Of a DNA stretch of 64,000 bases, positions 46,561 through 57,674 are shown in pieces. Below the pieces are notes generated by a model. That model did no database searches, was not told the origin of the DNA, and saw only the letters and a program-made list of their open reading frames with translations. A program made the position numbers and the translations under genes. This DNA is from Rosa chinensis (Eukaryota > Streptophyta > Magnoliopsida > Rosales > Rosaceae), in assembly GCF_002994745.2 (NCBI RefSeq), contig NC_037092.1:2329501-2393500 (forward strand), given 5' to 3'. Numbering within the stretch: the first letter of the stretch is position 1; each line of letters begins with the position of its first letter.

Positions 46561-49053
46561 CTGCTGAAGTTTAATTAATGAATTTTTATTTATTTACATC
46601 AATATGTTTGTGTTTCTATTATTTGTTACATAGCTCATGGAATATATTGATAAACCCATGTTTCTCGAGATTGAGGGCTGTCTACCAAGCAATGAGTTAG
46701 GACACCATGGAAGAGTTAGCTTAATTACTGTAAGTACCGTAGTTCAGAGCCCATAGTACATGATTTCACAGCTACGCCTTAACCCAAGGACAATCATTTT
46801 GTTGCTTAAAAGTTCCATTCGGAAGGTAGGAATGATATTTCCTGGAATTAAGCATTGTTTTGCCGAAATCTACAATAGATTTTGAATCCAACAAAAAATC
46901 AAACAAAATTAGAATTGAAGTGTTAATCCATTGTGGCACTGATTTTGGATTCAGGCAACTTACTGAATGTCTTGGGTAAGATTTAGCAACCTCATTGTGG
47001 CATGGAAATCTAACAAAATTAAGGTTATGGCATATTAATACCAAATTTGTCGGCATTTGGTGTTTGTTAAAGTTGTTGTGTTTTATGCAAGCGATGTCCA
47101 TGTCCACACACACCCACGGCTATAGAAATGAGACTAACTCATTGTCATGCCATGGAGCTAGGGTACCGATGTCCACGCCCATGGCATGGAGGTGCCCACG
47201 CCCAAGCAAGTGAGGCTAATGGTGAACACCGGCAATGAATGTCAAGTGAAAATAATAGTGGGCATGACAAGTAAGGCTACCGGTGGCCTGCCCACCTCCC
47301 ATGCAAGCAAGGCACACCAAAAGATGTCATATGCTTTTCCATCATGGGAAACAACCCTGGAACTTTCTCATAAAAACAAATCAAAATTTTCTGAGACCAT
47401 CTTTTTCACCCAAGATTGTGGACCATACTCACTCACTATATATAGCACATGGTTTTTTTTTTTTTGCCAAAATTGCATATCCTTATTTTCTCACCAAAAT
47501 CTTCCTCCCCTTAAGTTCTGATTTTTTAGCAATTCGAGAACTAACATAACTCAAAAATCTCAACCCGTTTAATAATTTTCCAAAGTAAAAAAACTGGGAA
47601 AATCACAACAACAAAAAAAATCTGAATTTTTGCAAACCATCACTGGGAACATGCCATAAAAATTATGATCAATGGTGAGATTATGATATGGGAGAGTTCG
47701 AATAAATATGGGTGTTGACAAGGTAACATGCGGTGGCATGCTATGAGTGCCAAACCATGACAAGACTAGACGACTAGTTTTTATTCAAATCTTTCCATGT
47801 TATAGTTTCACCATAGGTAAACCATAATTTTTAGGACATTTTCCAAGTGATGTCACCAAAATTATCAAATTTTCTATTTTCTTATTATTTTTCCGGTTTG
47901 CGCCTTCGGAAAATCGTAAAAAAGAAGAAGAAGAAAGTTTGATAGTTTTGCTAATCGTCACTTATATCATGTCCTAAATATTATACTCTATCATTGTTGA
48001 TATTTTGGCACAAGGAGATTTTCAATAAAAATGTACATTGTCATGATTTGGCATGTTAAGATATTTTCCAAATGACGGCACTCAAAATGTCGAATGAATT
48101 TTTTTTTTTTAACAATTTTCCCACTTTTGTTGACATAAAAAAAATTACTTTCTGGACTCAAAAGATTCTGATTTTTTTTATTTATTTATTTTTTTTTTTA
48201 TGATCACTGTCTTATTGACATTTAGAAATTTTCGGCATGGGTGCTATAATTAAAAATAGTTTCTTATCATTTTACACCAATATTGAAACCAGGGAACTGA
48301 TATTATATATATGCATTTCCCTTAGGCTTACTAGCTAGCTATGTGTGTACAACTCTATGCAAATCATTTCAAGAACTCCTTCTCAATCAACCAGTTCTAC
48401 CAATTAATGCAGCATTTATGTATATTCTGTAGCCACTGTACTGTATCTCATTGCTTAAAGAACTAAATTGAAGGACGCCTATTATTTCTGTTTCTTTTCC
48501 TAATGATATTATACAAGAAACGATGCAAAAATAAAGACCAAATAGTAATTACTATTTACTGCATGTCTGCAAGAGCTTCAGCTACCAGTTAATTCTCTGC
48601 CATTGCTCAAAGATACTTTAGCTAGCTATAGTTACCATATCAACGGGCTCATGAACTGACCAATTCCATGCATTCAAAATTTCTGTCCGTTGGTACGTCC
48701 TCTGTCGCATATAATTGGACCTAATCTTTCTTTTTCGACAATTGTTATGAGTTTCTGGTTGCATTTTCATTGCCAAATTAAATAGCTACTGCTTTCCACA
48801 ACCATCGATTTTAATAAACACTGTATGCATGTAGCTATATATATGTGGTATTCTTTACATCTTTACTGTCCTTGAACAAACAATACGCAACGATAAGGCC
48901 TGTACTTTGATTTTTAGAGATATACAAGTATTAATGTAAGAAGTTAAGAACCATATATATAGGTACAATATTTTCCCTTCAATATTTTGTGGGTCCAAAT
49001 GATTTAATTTTGTTGGGTGGCACTGGCACAGAATCAATGCCAGTTTTCAATAT
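46561..49053. other. Intergenic, no gene recognised
   Basis: AT-rich sequence with poly-T runs (47453-47465, 48100-48110, 48180-48200). A GC-richer patch at 47100-47310 with repeated CATGGC/GCCCAC words has no family-like frame. Probably old, undated repeat debris. Confidence 0.45.
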
Positions 49054-49439
49054 TATTTTGGAAGGTAAAATCTTTATATAGTACCTGAACTATCACGAAA
49101 TGCACTTTTTAGTACCTACAAATTTTTATGGAGTCAAGTGGTACCTGTATTATCCTCCGTTAGTCATTTTAGTACTTCCGTCAATTATTCCATTAAAGTA
49201 TGGGTAAAATCGTACAACACCTATTTTTCATATTTCTTTTACAAATTTTTTATTAAACTAAATTAAAATAAATTAGACTAGGTTAAAAGAAACACCTAGA
49301 ATTGAATTTAGTAAATATCTAGATTTACCTACCATCTCTATTAATTAATCATATTAATTGTTCGAGAAAAAAGTTATCTCCAAATTAGTATATATTAAAT
49401 TTTCATAAAATAAAAAAAACTAAACAAAAATAAAAGTAC

Positions 49440-49657
49440 TGTTTTAGAGAAACTGAATTTGAAAGGAATTTGCTGTGTATTCTCATTGATAATAGGGGCC
49501 TCTTTATATAGAGGATTACAATGCATAGAATCTCAATCATACAAGGAAAGTAATTCTACATTGAATAAGATTCTAGATCCTTCTAATTAAATCCTATTAC
49601 CACTAGGTCAAGTAACCTAGAGTTTGGGCTAAACACAAATTAGGTTTTCCTTGAACA
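49440..49657 (-). repeat. 3' LTR of Copia C
   Basis: 218 bp, three differences from 56178-56395. On the minus strand it contains the TATA-like CTCTATATAAAGAGG (near 49500-49515). Confidence 0.92.
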
Positions 49658-50309
49658 CTCCCCCTTATGTTGCCCAAACGCGGTGCTTCTCTCGTTGCCT
49701 CATTAAAAATCTTGCCGAGTAACAAAAACCCAGTGGGACAAAAATAACCTCGGTCGAAAGGGAAAAAGAGCACAACACACCCTTCACGTTTCGAGGTGAA
49801 CATGTAGACATCTCCCCCTGATGTCTGCGCCTCCTCCTGATGACTACGATCACGGGAGTTCAGATAATTTCTGCAAGCCAATTCTTGCCACATGTTTCTC
49901 GAACGTGGATTTGGGCAATGACTTAGTAAACAAGTCTGCCTCACTGTCCTTAGATTGAATCTAGTTCACTTTGATCTCGAGGAGTGTCTGTTGTTACTGA
50001 TTATGCTTGGTGTTTTCGCTTTTGATGTAGCCTTGCCTCATTTGTTCAAAACAAGCAGCATTATCCTAAATGCTCGTAGGCTCATCTGTGGTAGACTTCA
50101 AACCACAATTGTTCGAACATGCGAAATTATGGATCCAATCCATATACATTCACGAACCACTTCGTGAAGAGCAATGATCTCTTCATTGTTCGAAGATATA
50201 GCGACTAGAGTCTATTATGTAGACCTCCAAGATGTCACGGTCTTCTCCCATGGTGAACACTTAACCGGATTGAGAATGACCATTGTGTGGGTCAGAGAGA
50301 TACCCAACA

Positions 50310-53141
50310 TCAGCAAAACCTTCCAAAACACATGTCGTTTTGGGATGGGGATAGAGAACGCAGGCCAGCGTTGGCGGCGTTTCTGGTGTGTGATGGGTCC
50401 GAATCCATCATCTCTTTGTAGGGATAGAACAATCCCATATCATTCATACATCTCAAGTATCGAAAGATATCTTTTACACCAATCCAATGGCGTCGCGTTT
50501 GCGCAGAGTTATATCTAGCTAACAAGTTCACAATATATGAGATGTCCGGTCTTGTGCATTGGGATAAGTACAATAATGCGCCTATTGTACTAAGTAAGGC
50601 ACTTCTGCCTCTAGCACATCTTCGTCATCATCCTTTCGACGAAGAGGATCATTTTCAGGATCAAGACTACGGACGATCATGGGGGTGCTCGAAGGCTTGA
50701 CCTTGTCAAAATGCCTAAGCATCTATCGACAAAATGCTCAAGTTCCAAACCGAGCCATAATCGTGTTCTCCCAAAATCCTTCATCTCAAACTACGGATTT
50801 CAGGTATTCAGCGGTTTCCCTTAACTCTTTAAGGGCTTCTAATGAAGATCATGTCCAACATGAACCGCGATAGAATCCAAAACTTGTCATAGAAACGCGT
50901 GGGCATATCCCTTCCCAATCAAGTAGTCACTTTAGTGAGCGTTTCAACCTCTTTGTAAACGCGCTCCATGGTTTAGAGCTACTTAACTTGGGTAAATGAA
51001 GTTCACCATGAACCTTCATGTATATTCCATATCTAGATCCCTATAAAGATACGTAGTGACCACATTTGTAAGCTGCATATTCAGTTATTCAGAAACTACC
51101 AAACTGAAAAGGTAGTGGAGTGCAGTGACATCCATTACTAGAGAATATGTCTCATCGTAGTCAATTCCAGGGCGTTTTGTGAGAAGCCATGCGCCATAAG
51201 GCGAGATTACCATCTCTTTTTCTCACTACGCTTTCTAACGAAGACCCATTAGTCAACAGGTTTTATATTAGGAGGTGTTGGCATCTCTAGCTCGAAAACC
51301 TTCCTCTTCGTTAGAGAATCCATCTTAACCTGGATCGCATCTTTCCATTTAGGCCAAATTTCTCTACGTTGGCATTCATTCATCAACGGAGCGTGGTTCG
51401 ATATCATCGGACTCAACAAACTCATGCGCATGCGCAACTACATCATCATTATGATGGAGTTTCTATCCCACGTCTCATGTACACTAGTGTAATTTTCATA
51501 GAGCTCTATATTCTCAGGAATAGGTTCTGACGTTGAGGCGTCCCCCAACGATAACCATAACCCGGAAGATTCTCATGAGACGGATTTTGAGTCTTGATGA
51601 TCAAAGGATTGGAATGTGCCAAAGTATCATTCGAACCCACGAGCCTCCCACGCATCCTAGCTGGGGCCATGGCCTGTAACGCCAGAGTGCCACTCTCTTT
51701 GGCGTTGGCGCCATACCCACCTCCATGTGCGGTGGCGCTACGTCCTCTCGTAGGGACGTCCTTCCTTGCAGGTTTGTTTGCAGCATATTTGTGTGATCTC
51801 GTCACTTTAACAGGGATCCAGATGAGACATAGTGGGGACAGGCCACGACAATTCCTGTCGTTCCTGTTGAACATCTGTGTTCTTATCTCCCCCGAACGAC
51901 GGGAAGACTGTCTCATCAAAGTGACAACACCGCTAATCTAGCTGTAAAGAGATCGCCTTGCAAGGGCATTAAGTGGCGGACGATTGTTGGAGTCTCAAAT
52001 CCAACGTACATTCGTCCTGTAAGGACCCATCATAGAGCGCTGTTGGCGGCGCAATCGGCACAAAAATGGCTCACTCAAATGTGCATAAGTATAAAAGACG
52101 TGTACCCAGTCACTAGCTGTAACGCAGAGGTACATTGAGTGGCATTAGGTCGTAGATGAATTAGCATAGCTTCATGCGATATTGCATCACCCCAAGCGGA
52201 TGTTAAGAAGATTGGTGCGCATTACCAATGTTCGGGCTACCATCGTAGTCGTTTCCGTGAGACCAATTGGGTGTGTACATGGGAATGTGATGTCCAACAT
52301 CAAGCCCATTGCAATATCCATCGAAAGTCTTTCGATGTAAACTCTGTAGCATAGTCAAATCCAATTGACTAAATAGGATGATTCGGGGAGTGAGCCCGTT
52401 GTTGTATGATATGTGCTAGGAGTGTAGCATAAGCAGCATTACAAGTGGACAATGGCACAACAAGTGACCAGTGTGTTTGCGTGTCAACCAACATCATGAG
52501 ATATTTAAACGTTCGCAAGTTGGTTGAATTAATCCACAAAATCCCTACGGATTCTTTGTAAGAACAGAATGAGGATTGTCATATCCTTTGCATAGGACGG
52601 TCTCAGTCCTAGTTTCCCTAAGGAACAGGCTTTGTAAAAAAGCGAGAGGCCTTAGAAGCAACCATTAAGTATTTTGGTTAGGCCTGAGCGTTCGAAACGC
52701 TATGTGAAGTAAGTTGGTGATTGCAACATCACCTGGGGCGCTATCACCATGATGGACGCTATCCATGGCGTGATGGATATGGACTACGCCAGCCCTAGGC
52801 TGATGGTGGACGGAGGCGGTGCCCTAGGCAACAGCGTCGGTCACACTTAGTCTAGGAATCAACTTTTGATTCATGCTTTATTTCGCTCGAGAGAAAAGAT
52901 GTCCGTGTGAAATCTTTTGTAGACGGATCATCATATCATGACTAGGATGATCTATCCTGTCGTGACAAAGCCAATATGTGTCTAAATCGAAGAGATCTTC
53001 TCTCATAATTTTATTGGATTTAATAGCTCTAATAGTGACATAAAGTCCACTAGAGCGACACATAAACTTCTCTAAGATGCGCCTTTGTTCGCAATCATTA
53101 GAGGTAATGCAAAGGAACTCATTTCCGTTCTCTACATGCAT
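50310..53141 (-). pseudogene. Copia C Pol remnants
   Basis: Pieces in order on the minus strand: pre-integrase with FLCITSNDCEQRRILEKF and CHDRIDHPSHDMMIRL (53141-52878, the usual LWHDRLGHP altered to LCHDRIDHP); an RT lead-in WKDAIQVKMDSLTKRKVFE (near 51340-51280); and RNase H start YLSQCTRPDISYIVNLLARY (near 50573-50510). Stops and shifts separate them, so no active polymerase is encoded. Confidence 0.8.
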
Positions 53142-53454
53142 TTTCGCATGGAATTCATTGGCTATTCATAGGTGTGATTTTCCCTATGAGCGTAGAGAGC
53201 TTTTGCGACAATAATCAAGGTGCCTTTTGGCAAGGGGAACTTGGGCTATTCCATGTCCTTGAATTAATATTGATGGCCTAGCCATCGTAATCACAAAGTA
53301 ATATGCTTAGAATCAAAATTGAGTCATAATGAAAAGCACTCGAAATTTTATTCATAAGTCAACGGAGTACATCATTGTTTCTATGATCAAATAAAATCTA
53401 ATCCAATAAAAAGTAATATGGCAATCGCCTACATCTCTTGGAAAATAAAAAGAC

Positions 53455-54545
53455 TTAATCAAAATCGCCAGTTTCTGGGTCTTGATCCTTGTAGTCTTCC
53501 ACCCTTAGATCTAGATCACCATCTTGATCTTCTTGTGCCATGTAATTCGCTTCCCTTGCTTCACGACACGTCTTGTATGCGTTTGCAACATTCTGGGGTG
53601 CGGTACATGTTTTGGCCCAATGTTCAGTTGATCCACATCGAAAACAAACATCATTATGGTCAGGCTCCCTTGATCGAGGCGCCATTGGGGCGCAATTTGG
53701 ACGACCTATCCTCTTGGTGGCGTTACCACCATGGTCGGAGGCTCCGCCTCTCTCTCTCTCTTCACACGTTGACCTCTACGGTTCCGTGCACGCCTCTCTT
53801 GGCGATTTCCTTCCTCTTTAGGGCGAACATATGGACCAGAGTGTCCAGAATTGTCCCTATCCTTAGAATTTCGCTCCTTGCGTCCTCCATTGGGGGCGCG
53901 ACTATAGTTAGACTCCGGAATAGGCTTAGTTCCCACGGGTCTAGCATTATAGTTCTTCACAAGAATATTGTCGTGCTTTTCAGCTACGTTCATGGCGCCA
54001 ATGAGCTCATGAAACCTTGTGATACGTCCTACATTTACATCAATCCGATAATTCTTTGAAATCATCAGTGCAGAGACGGGGAAGGTAGAGAGAGTCTTCT
54101 CGATCAACATCGTATCAGTTATGGCTTGGCCACAAAACTCCATCAGAGACTTGATACGAAGAGCTTCCGAGTTATAATCAAGCACAGACTTGAAATCACA
54201 AAAGCGGAGGCTATGCCATCGCACTTCTAAATCAGGAAGCAGGGAGTCACGAACGTTGCCAAATTGCTGCTCAAGTTCTACCCATAGCTTTCTTGGGTCT
54301 TCCTCATTGAGGTATTCATTTTGGAGCGCGTCATTCATGTGCCTTGTCATGAGAATTATGGCTTTAGCTTGTTTTGCTTCGAAAGCAGTAGCTTGCTCAA
54401 TGGAGAGCACGTTCTGACCAGGCTCTTGGATGGCTCCCAGAAGTCCATCAGCCTTAAGATGTTGGCGCACATCTCGGACCCACCTATGGTATCCTGCGCC
54501 AGTTGTTTCTAGTGGAACGAAGTTCAACTTGTTCAGGTTACTCAT
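53455..54545 (-). pseudogene. Copia C Gag with zinc knuckle, one frameshift
   Basis: The start MSNLNKLNFVPLETTG at 54545 runs 279 residues to a stop at 53706, covering the UBN2/retrotrans-gag region (YHRWVRDVRQHL, ARKLWVELEQQ-like DPRKLWVELEQQFGNV) and a basic tail. The CCHC knuckle CFRCGSTEHWAKTC follows in a different frame (53685-53455). Gag is thus the best-kept part and may still give a truncated capsid protein lacking its nucleic-acid-binding finger. Confidence 0.85.
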
Positions 54546-54609
54546 CCTGAAAAACAACACAAGATTAGGGTTAGTTTCGGAGCAAAAAGGCTACCACGAA
54601 AAACTATTA

Positions 54610-54786
54610 AATTTCTTAGCGTAGTCGCTTCCAAGAAATTAGGGATTTTCTGAGCGTAGTCGCTTCCAAGAAAATCTGATTCCAAGAGGGGTTTTGGATT
54701 AGATCGAAACAACGATGTATTTGGTCGATCGTTTTCTTCTCAACAAACTTTAAGTTTGGAGGACTCTACAAGCTCCAAGCTTGGAG
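54610..54786 (-). repeat. Hairpin units in the Copia C leader
   Basis: Two units share the core AGCG-TAGT-CGCT with outer stems AATTTCTT/AAGAAATT (54610-54640) and GATTTTCT/AGAAAATC (54644-54676); the outer stems differ by paired changes. Two more palindromes follow: CAAACTT/AAGTTTG (54744-54758) and CTCCAAG/CTTGGAG (54773-54786). They lie between Gag and the 5' LTR. Confidence 0.75.
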
Positions 54787-55366
54787 TGAGCACGAACCCC
54801 CACAGTTCGGCTTTTGGTCTCCCCTATAAAGAAGAAAAGGGGGGGTAGAAGAAGGGATGTTGGAAGTCCCCGAGAAAAGAAGAAGAAATTGAAATAAAAC
54901 TTCAAAAACGGGAACTTTTAGAAAAGTTTACCTTAAAAAGATGGCCGGAAAGTTACTGTAGCTGACCGGAAAAGTAGACGAAAAGTGACCGGAAGTTGGC
55001 CCGAAAAGTCGCCGGAAAAGCGTTGACCGGAGGGTTGACCGGTCGTTGACCGGTGTGCTGACGTGGCAATCAGAGCTGACGTGGCACTGGTGATGACGTG
55101 GCTGCTGGACTGGAGGCTGACGTGGATGCTTGCGTGGCAGATGACGTCAGGGGTTTTTATGCTGCTGGGCTTCTGGTTGTTGGGCTTCAGGTTGCTGGGC
55201 CAAGATCTTTGGCTTCTGGGGCTTGGGCTGACTGCAGCTGGGCCTAGGGTTGACCGGAGTTGGGTTCAGTTGACTGAAGCACAGATAGAAGATGCAGGCG
55301 GCGGTTCAGGCGGCCGGTTCACGATCTTAATATTTTGGCTCCGGTGATTTGGGGTGCTGCTGCAGC

Positions 55367-55963
55367 TAGGGCTGTCAATTCCGACACGACCCGATAACAC
55401 GACTCGAAACCCGCACGAAATAAAGCAGGTTGAACCCGCACGATTAAAAAGCGGGTCGATGGTGGGTCAACCCGCCATGACCCATTTAATAAATGGGTCG
55501 GCCACGGGTCAACCCGCTAACACGAAGTGAACCCGTATAACCCAATTGTGCTATGTTTCTTCTTGAAATTTTGGATGTTCAGATTATTTTATCATAGGAT
55601 TAGACAATTTGAAATATTTCACTTTTTAATTATTAGATTTAATTATTTATGAATTATATATAATTATTTATATTTTTCGTCTTGTGGAGTTTTTAGTTAA
55701 TTTAATCAATTTATGTATTTTTTAGTTAAATGGGTCACATTGTTGACGCTTAAATGAGTCGTTTTGTCTAACAAGACATGACCTATTTATTAAATGGGTT
55801 AAGCGGGTTGGAAATGGGTAACCCGTTTAATAAATGGGTTGGGTTTGGGTTTAAATTTTTGACACGATTATTAAATGGGTTGGGTTTGGGTTTATATTTT
55901 GCGACACGACAAATACCTTAACCCGACACGAATCCAACCCGACACGACCCACTGACAGCCCTA
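55367..55963. mobile_element. hAT-like MITE inside the Copia C leader
   Basis: The ends read TAGGGCTGTCAAT (left) and, reversed, TAGGGCTGTCAGT (right), flanked by the 8-bp TSD GCTGCAGC (55359-55366 and 55964-55971). The interior is made of repeated words such as AACCCG, GACACGA and TTTAATAAATGGGT in both orientations, typical of this plant MITE style. It has no coding capacity. Confidence 0.88.
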
Positions 55964-56160
55964 GCTGCAGCTGCTGGTGAATTTTGGTAGCAGTAGGCAG
56001 GGAGGAAAGCTCCGAACCGGGGAGAGAGGGTATGGGTATTTCTGGGGGCCGGTTCGGATATTTTCCGGCCGGTTCTGGGCTCCTGGGGGTGAGAGCTTCA
56101 AGGTGGGTGGCAGAGGTTTCGGGGGTTTGGAGGCTACGAATATTAGGTTTCAGGGTTAGT

Positions 56161-56177
56161 GCTTCGTGCTGATAACG
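56161..56177 (-). other. Primer-binding-site position of Copia C
   Basis: Directly after the 5' LTR the minus strand reads CGTTATCAGCACGAAGC. It does not match the initiator tRNA 3' end. It is close to the complement of the tRNA-Ile(AAU) anticodon arm, with C facing the wobble base. Confidence 0.65.
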
Positions 56178-56395
56178 TGTTTTAGAGAAACTGAATTTGA
56201 GAGGAATTTGCTGTGTATTCTCATTGATAATAGGGGCCTCTTTATATAGAGGATTACAATGCATAGAATCTCAATCATATAAGGAAAGTAATTCTACATT
56301 GAATAGGATTCTAGATCCTTCTAATTAAATCCTATTACCACTAGGTCAAGTAACCTAGAGTTTGGGCTAAACACAAATTAGGTTTTCCTTGAACA
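56178..56395 (-). repeat. 5' LTR of Copia C
   Basis: 218 bp, partner of 49440-49657. Ends in GAACA before the TSD AGTAC. Confidence 0.92.
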
Positions 56396-56843
56396 AGTAC
56401 TTAAATTAATTGACCCAAGTGTCCCGATAACAGTGAAGAATAAATTGGGTATTTTTTTTTTTTTTTTATGTGTCAAAATATTTTTTAATTATAGATATTC
56501 AATATATTAAATTCTATAACTCTAATTATGAATAAAAATACTATTTTACTCACATGAGTGTCACATGACCACCACATAGGCATTTTTAACGGAATAATGG
56601 ACAGAGGTACTATAAGGGCTAACAGAGGGATAGTACAGGTACCACTGGACTCCCTGAAAATTTGTAGGTACCAAAAAATTCATTTCATGATAGTTCGGGT
56701 ACTATATGAGGATTTTACCCTATTTTGTATTGTTTTGTAAGCTGGGTAGTTGCTAGTTTTAATTTTTTTATTTCCAGTGCGTCTACAGCCATGAAGCATT
56801 GGCTGCATCGATCTGTATAGTTCTAACAGATTGAAATAATCAA

Positions 56844-57661
56844 TTTTTTTTTTTTTAAGAATAGATAATTTCATTACTTATCCATGGCCAGAAAGCATGT
56901 ACATCAGATGCTGTCTCATACCAAAATTATAAATTGCTCAAGCTGCCAAGCAAAAGACAAGTGACCCTTACTGTTAATACATACGCTCACTTATTGAGCC
57001 CAACAACAAAGAAATAAAATCCTCACTATTGACCTCCCTTTAAACAGTAACCTAGTCGCCTAGAAACCTCAATTTGTGTACAACTAGAGAAACTAAGATG
57101 AAAGTAACAGAAGACCATACTTTTAGTATTAGGCAAGATGAACAGGAAAGTTTAAAACTTTGCCCTTGTCTCTAGGGCTAGAAACAGTACCAATAGCTGC
57201 AAGATCTTCATGAAGAGGTTTGACGCCATCATACTCTTCAAAGCAAATCAGGGCTTGATCAAAACACCAACCCCCACCTCGGAGTACCTTGTTGGTTTCA
57301 CACACTGATTCAAAGGAGAACAAGAATAAATCTCCAGCTCGTTCCTGAACCTTAAATTCTGCCTTTGGATCAACCGGCTTGTGGGTTAGAGGTTTTCCAA
57401 TCAGAAAAGGTTGGGAGGACCTGCAAATGATACCACCACCAATCTTTCCTAGGTCTGGAGTGTTGCCTCCTTCAGCGAGGGCAAGGGAAGCAGTGAAGCT
57501 TGCTGTGACAGCATCAATGGAAGCCATTGGATGGAGAGAAGTTGCGAAGAGAGCGATAGCAGGAAACTAGGGAAGGAGGGGCTAGGGTGCCGTTGAAGAC
57601 TAGGTTGAGAGGAAAACTCTCCTAGGGTTTTCTTGTATTGTTTTTTGTTAGTAAACCTATT
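56844..57661 (-). mobile_element. Internally deleted LINE derivative 1
   Basis: The TSD TTGAAATAATCAA (56831-56843 and 57662-57674) and an A-tail (T run at 56844-56855 on plus) bound an 818-bp minus-strand copy. It holds a 5' UTR, then the start of LINE ORF1 (57527-57129: MASIDAVTAS, FLIGKPLTHKPVD, FLFSFESVCETNKVLRGG, WCFDQALICFEEYDGV, a DUF4283-type domain), then directly the LINE 3' UTR. The whole ORF2 is absent. The ORF1 start (132 codons) is still open. Confidence 0.85.
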
Positions 57662-57674
57662 TTGAAATAATCAA

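Larger units (their letters stand above)
49440..56395 (-). mobile_element. Copia-type LTR retrotransposon C, complete ends, broken coding
   Basis: 218-bp LTRs (49440-49657 and 56178-56395) differ at three sites (98.6% identity), start TG and end CA, with perfect TSD AGTAC (49435-49439 and 56396-56400). Orientation is minus: primer site at 56161-56177, Gag at 54545-53706, zinc knuckle at 53685-53455, pre-integrase near 53141-52878, RT start near 51437-51249, RNase H near 50573-50310, and a purine tract (AAGGGGGAGTG) inside the left LTR. The protease region is missing or unreadable, and Pol has many stops. The leader is about 1.6 kb and contains hairpins and a hAT-like MITE. The young LTRs with an old, dead interior suggest trans-mobilisation. 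Confidence 0.93.
49063..56720. mobile_element. Mutator-like MITE with long TIRs, split by Copia C
   Basis: The outer arms 49063-49200 and 56585-56720 are inverted copies of about 135 bp starting AGGTAAAAT (left) and GGGTAAAAT (right, reversed) and sharing GTACCTACAAATTTT. Flanks TATTTTGGA (49054-49062) and TATTTTGTA (56721-56729) form a 9-bp TSD with one mismatch. Without the Copia insert the element is about 0.7 kb and has no coding capacity. Confidence 0.85.

Noticed and set aside
47100..47310. GC-richer patch as a possible exon
   Set aside because: Built of repeated CATGGC/GCCCACG words, no conserved peptide and no coherent splice sites.
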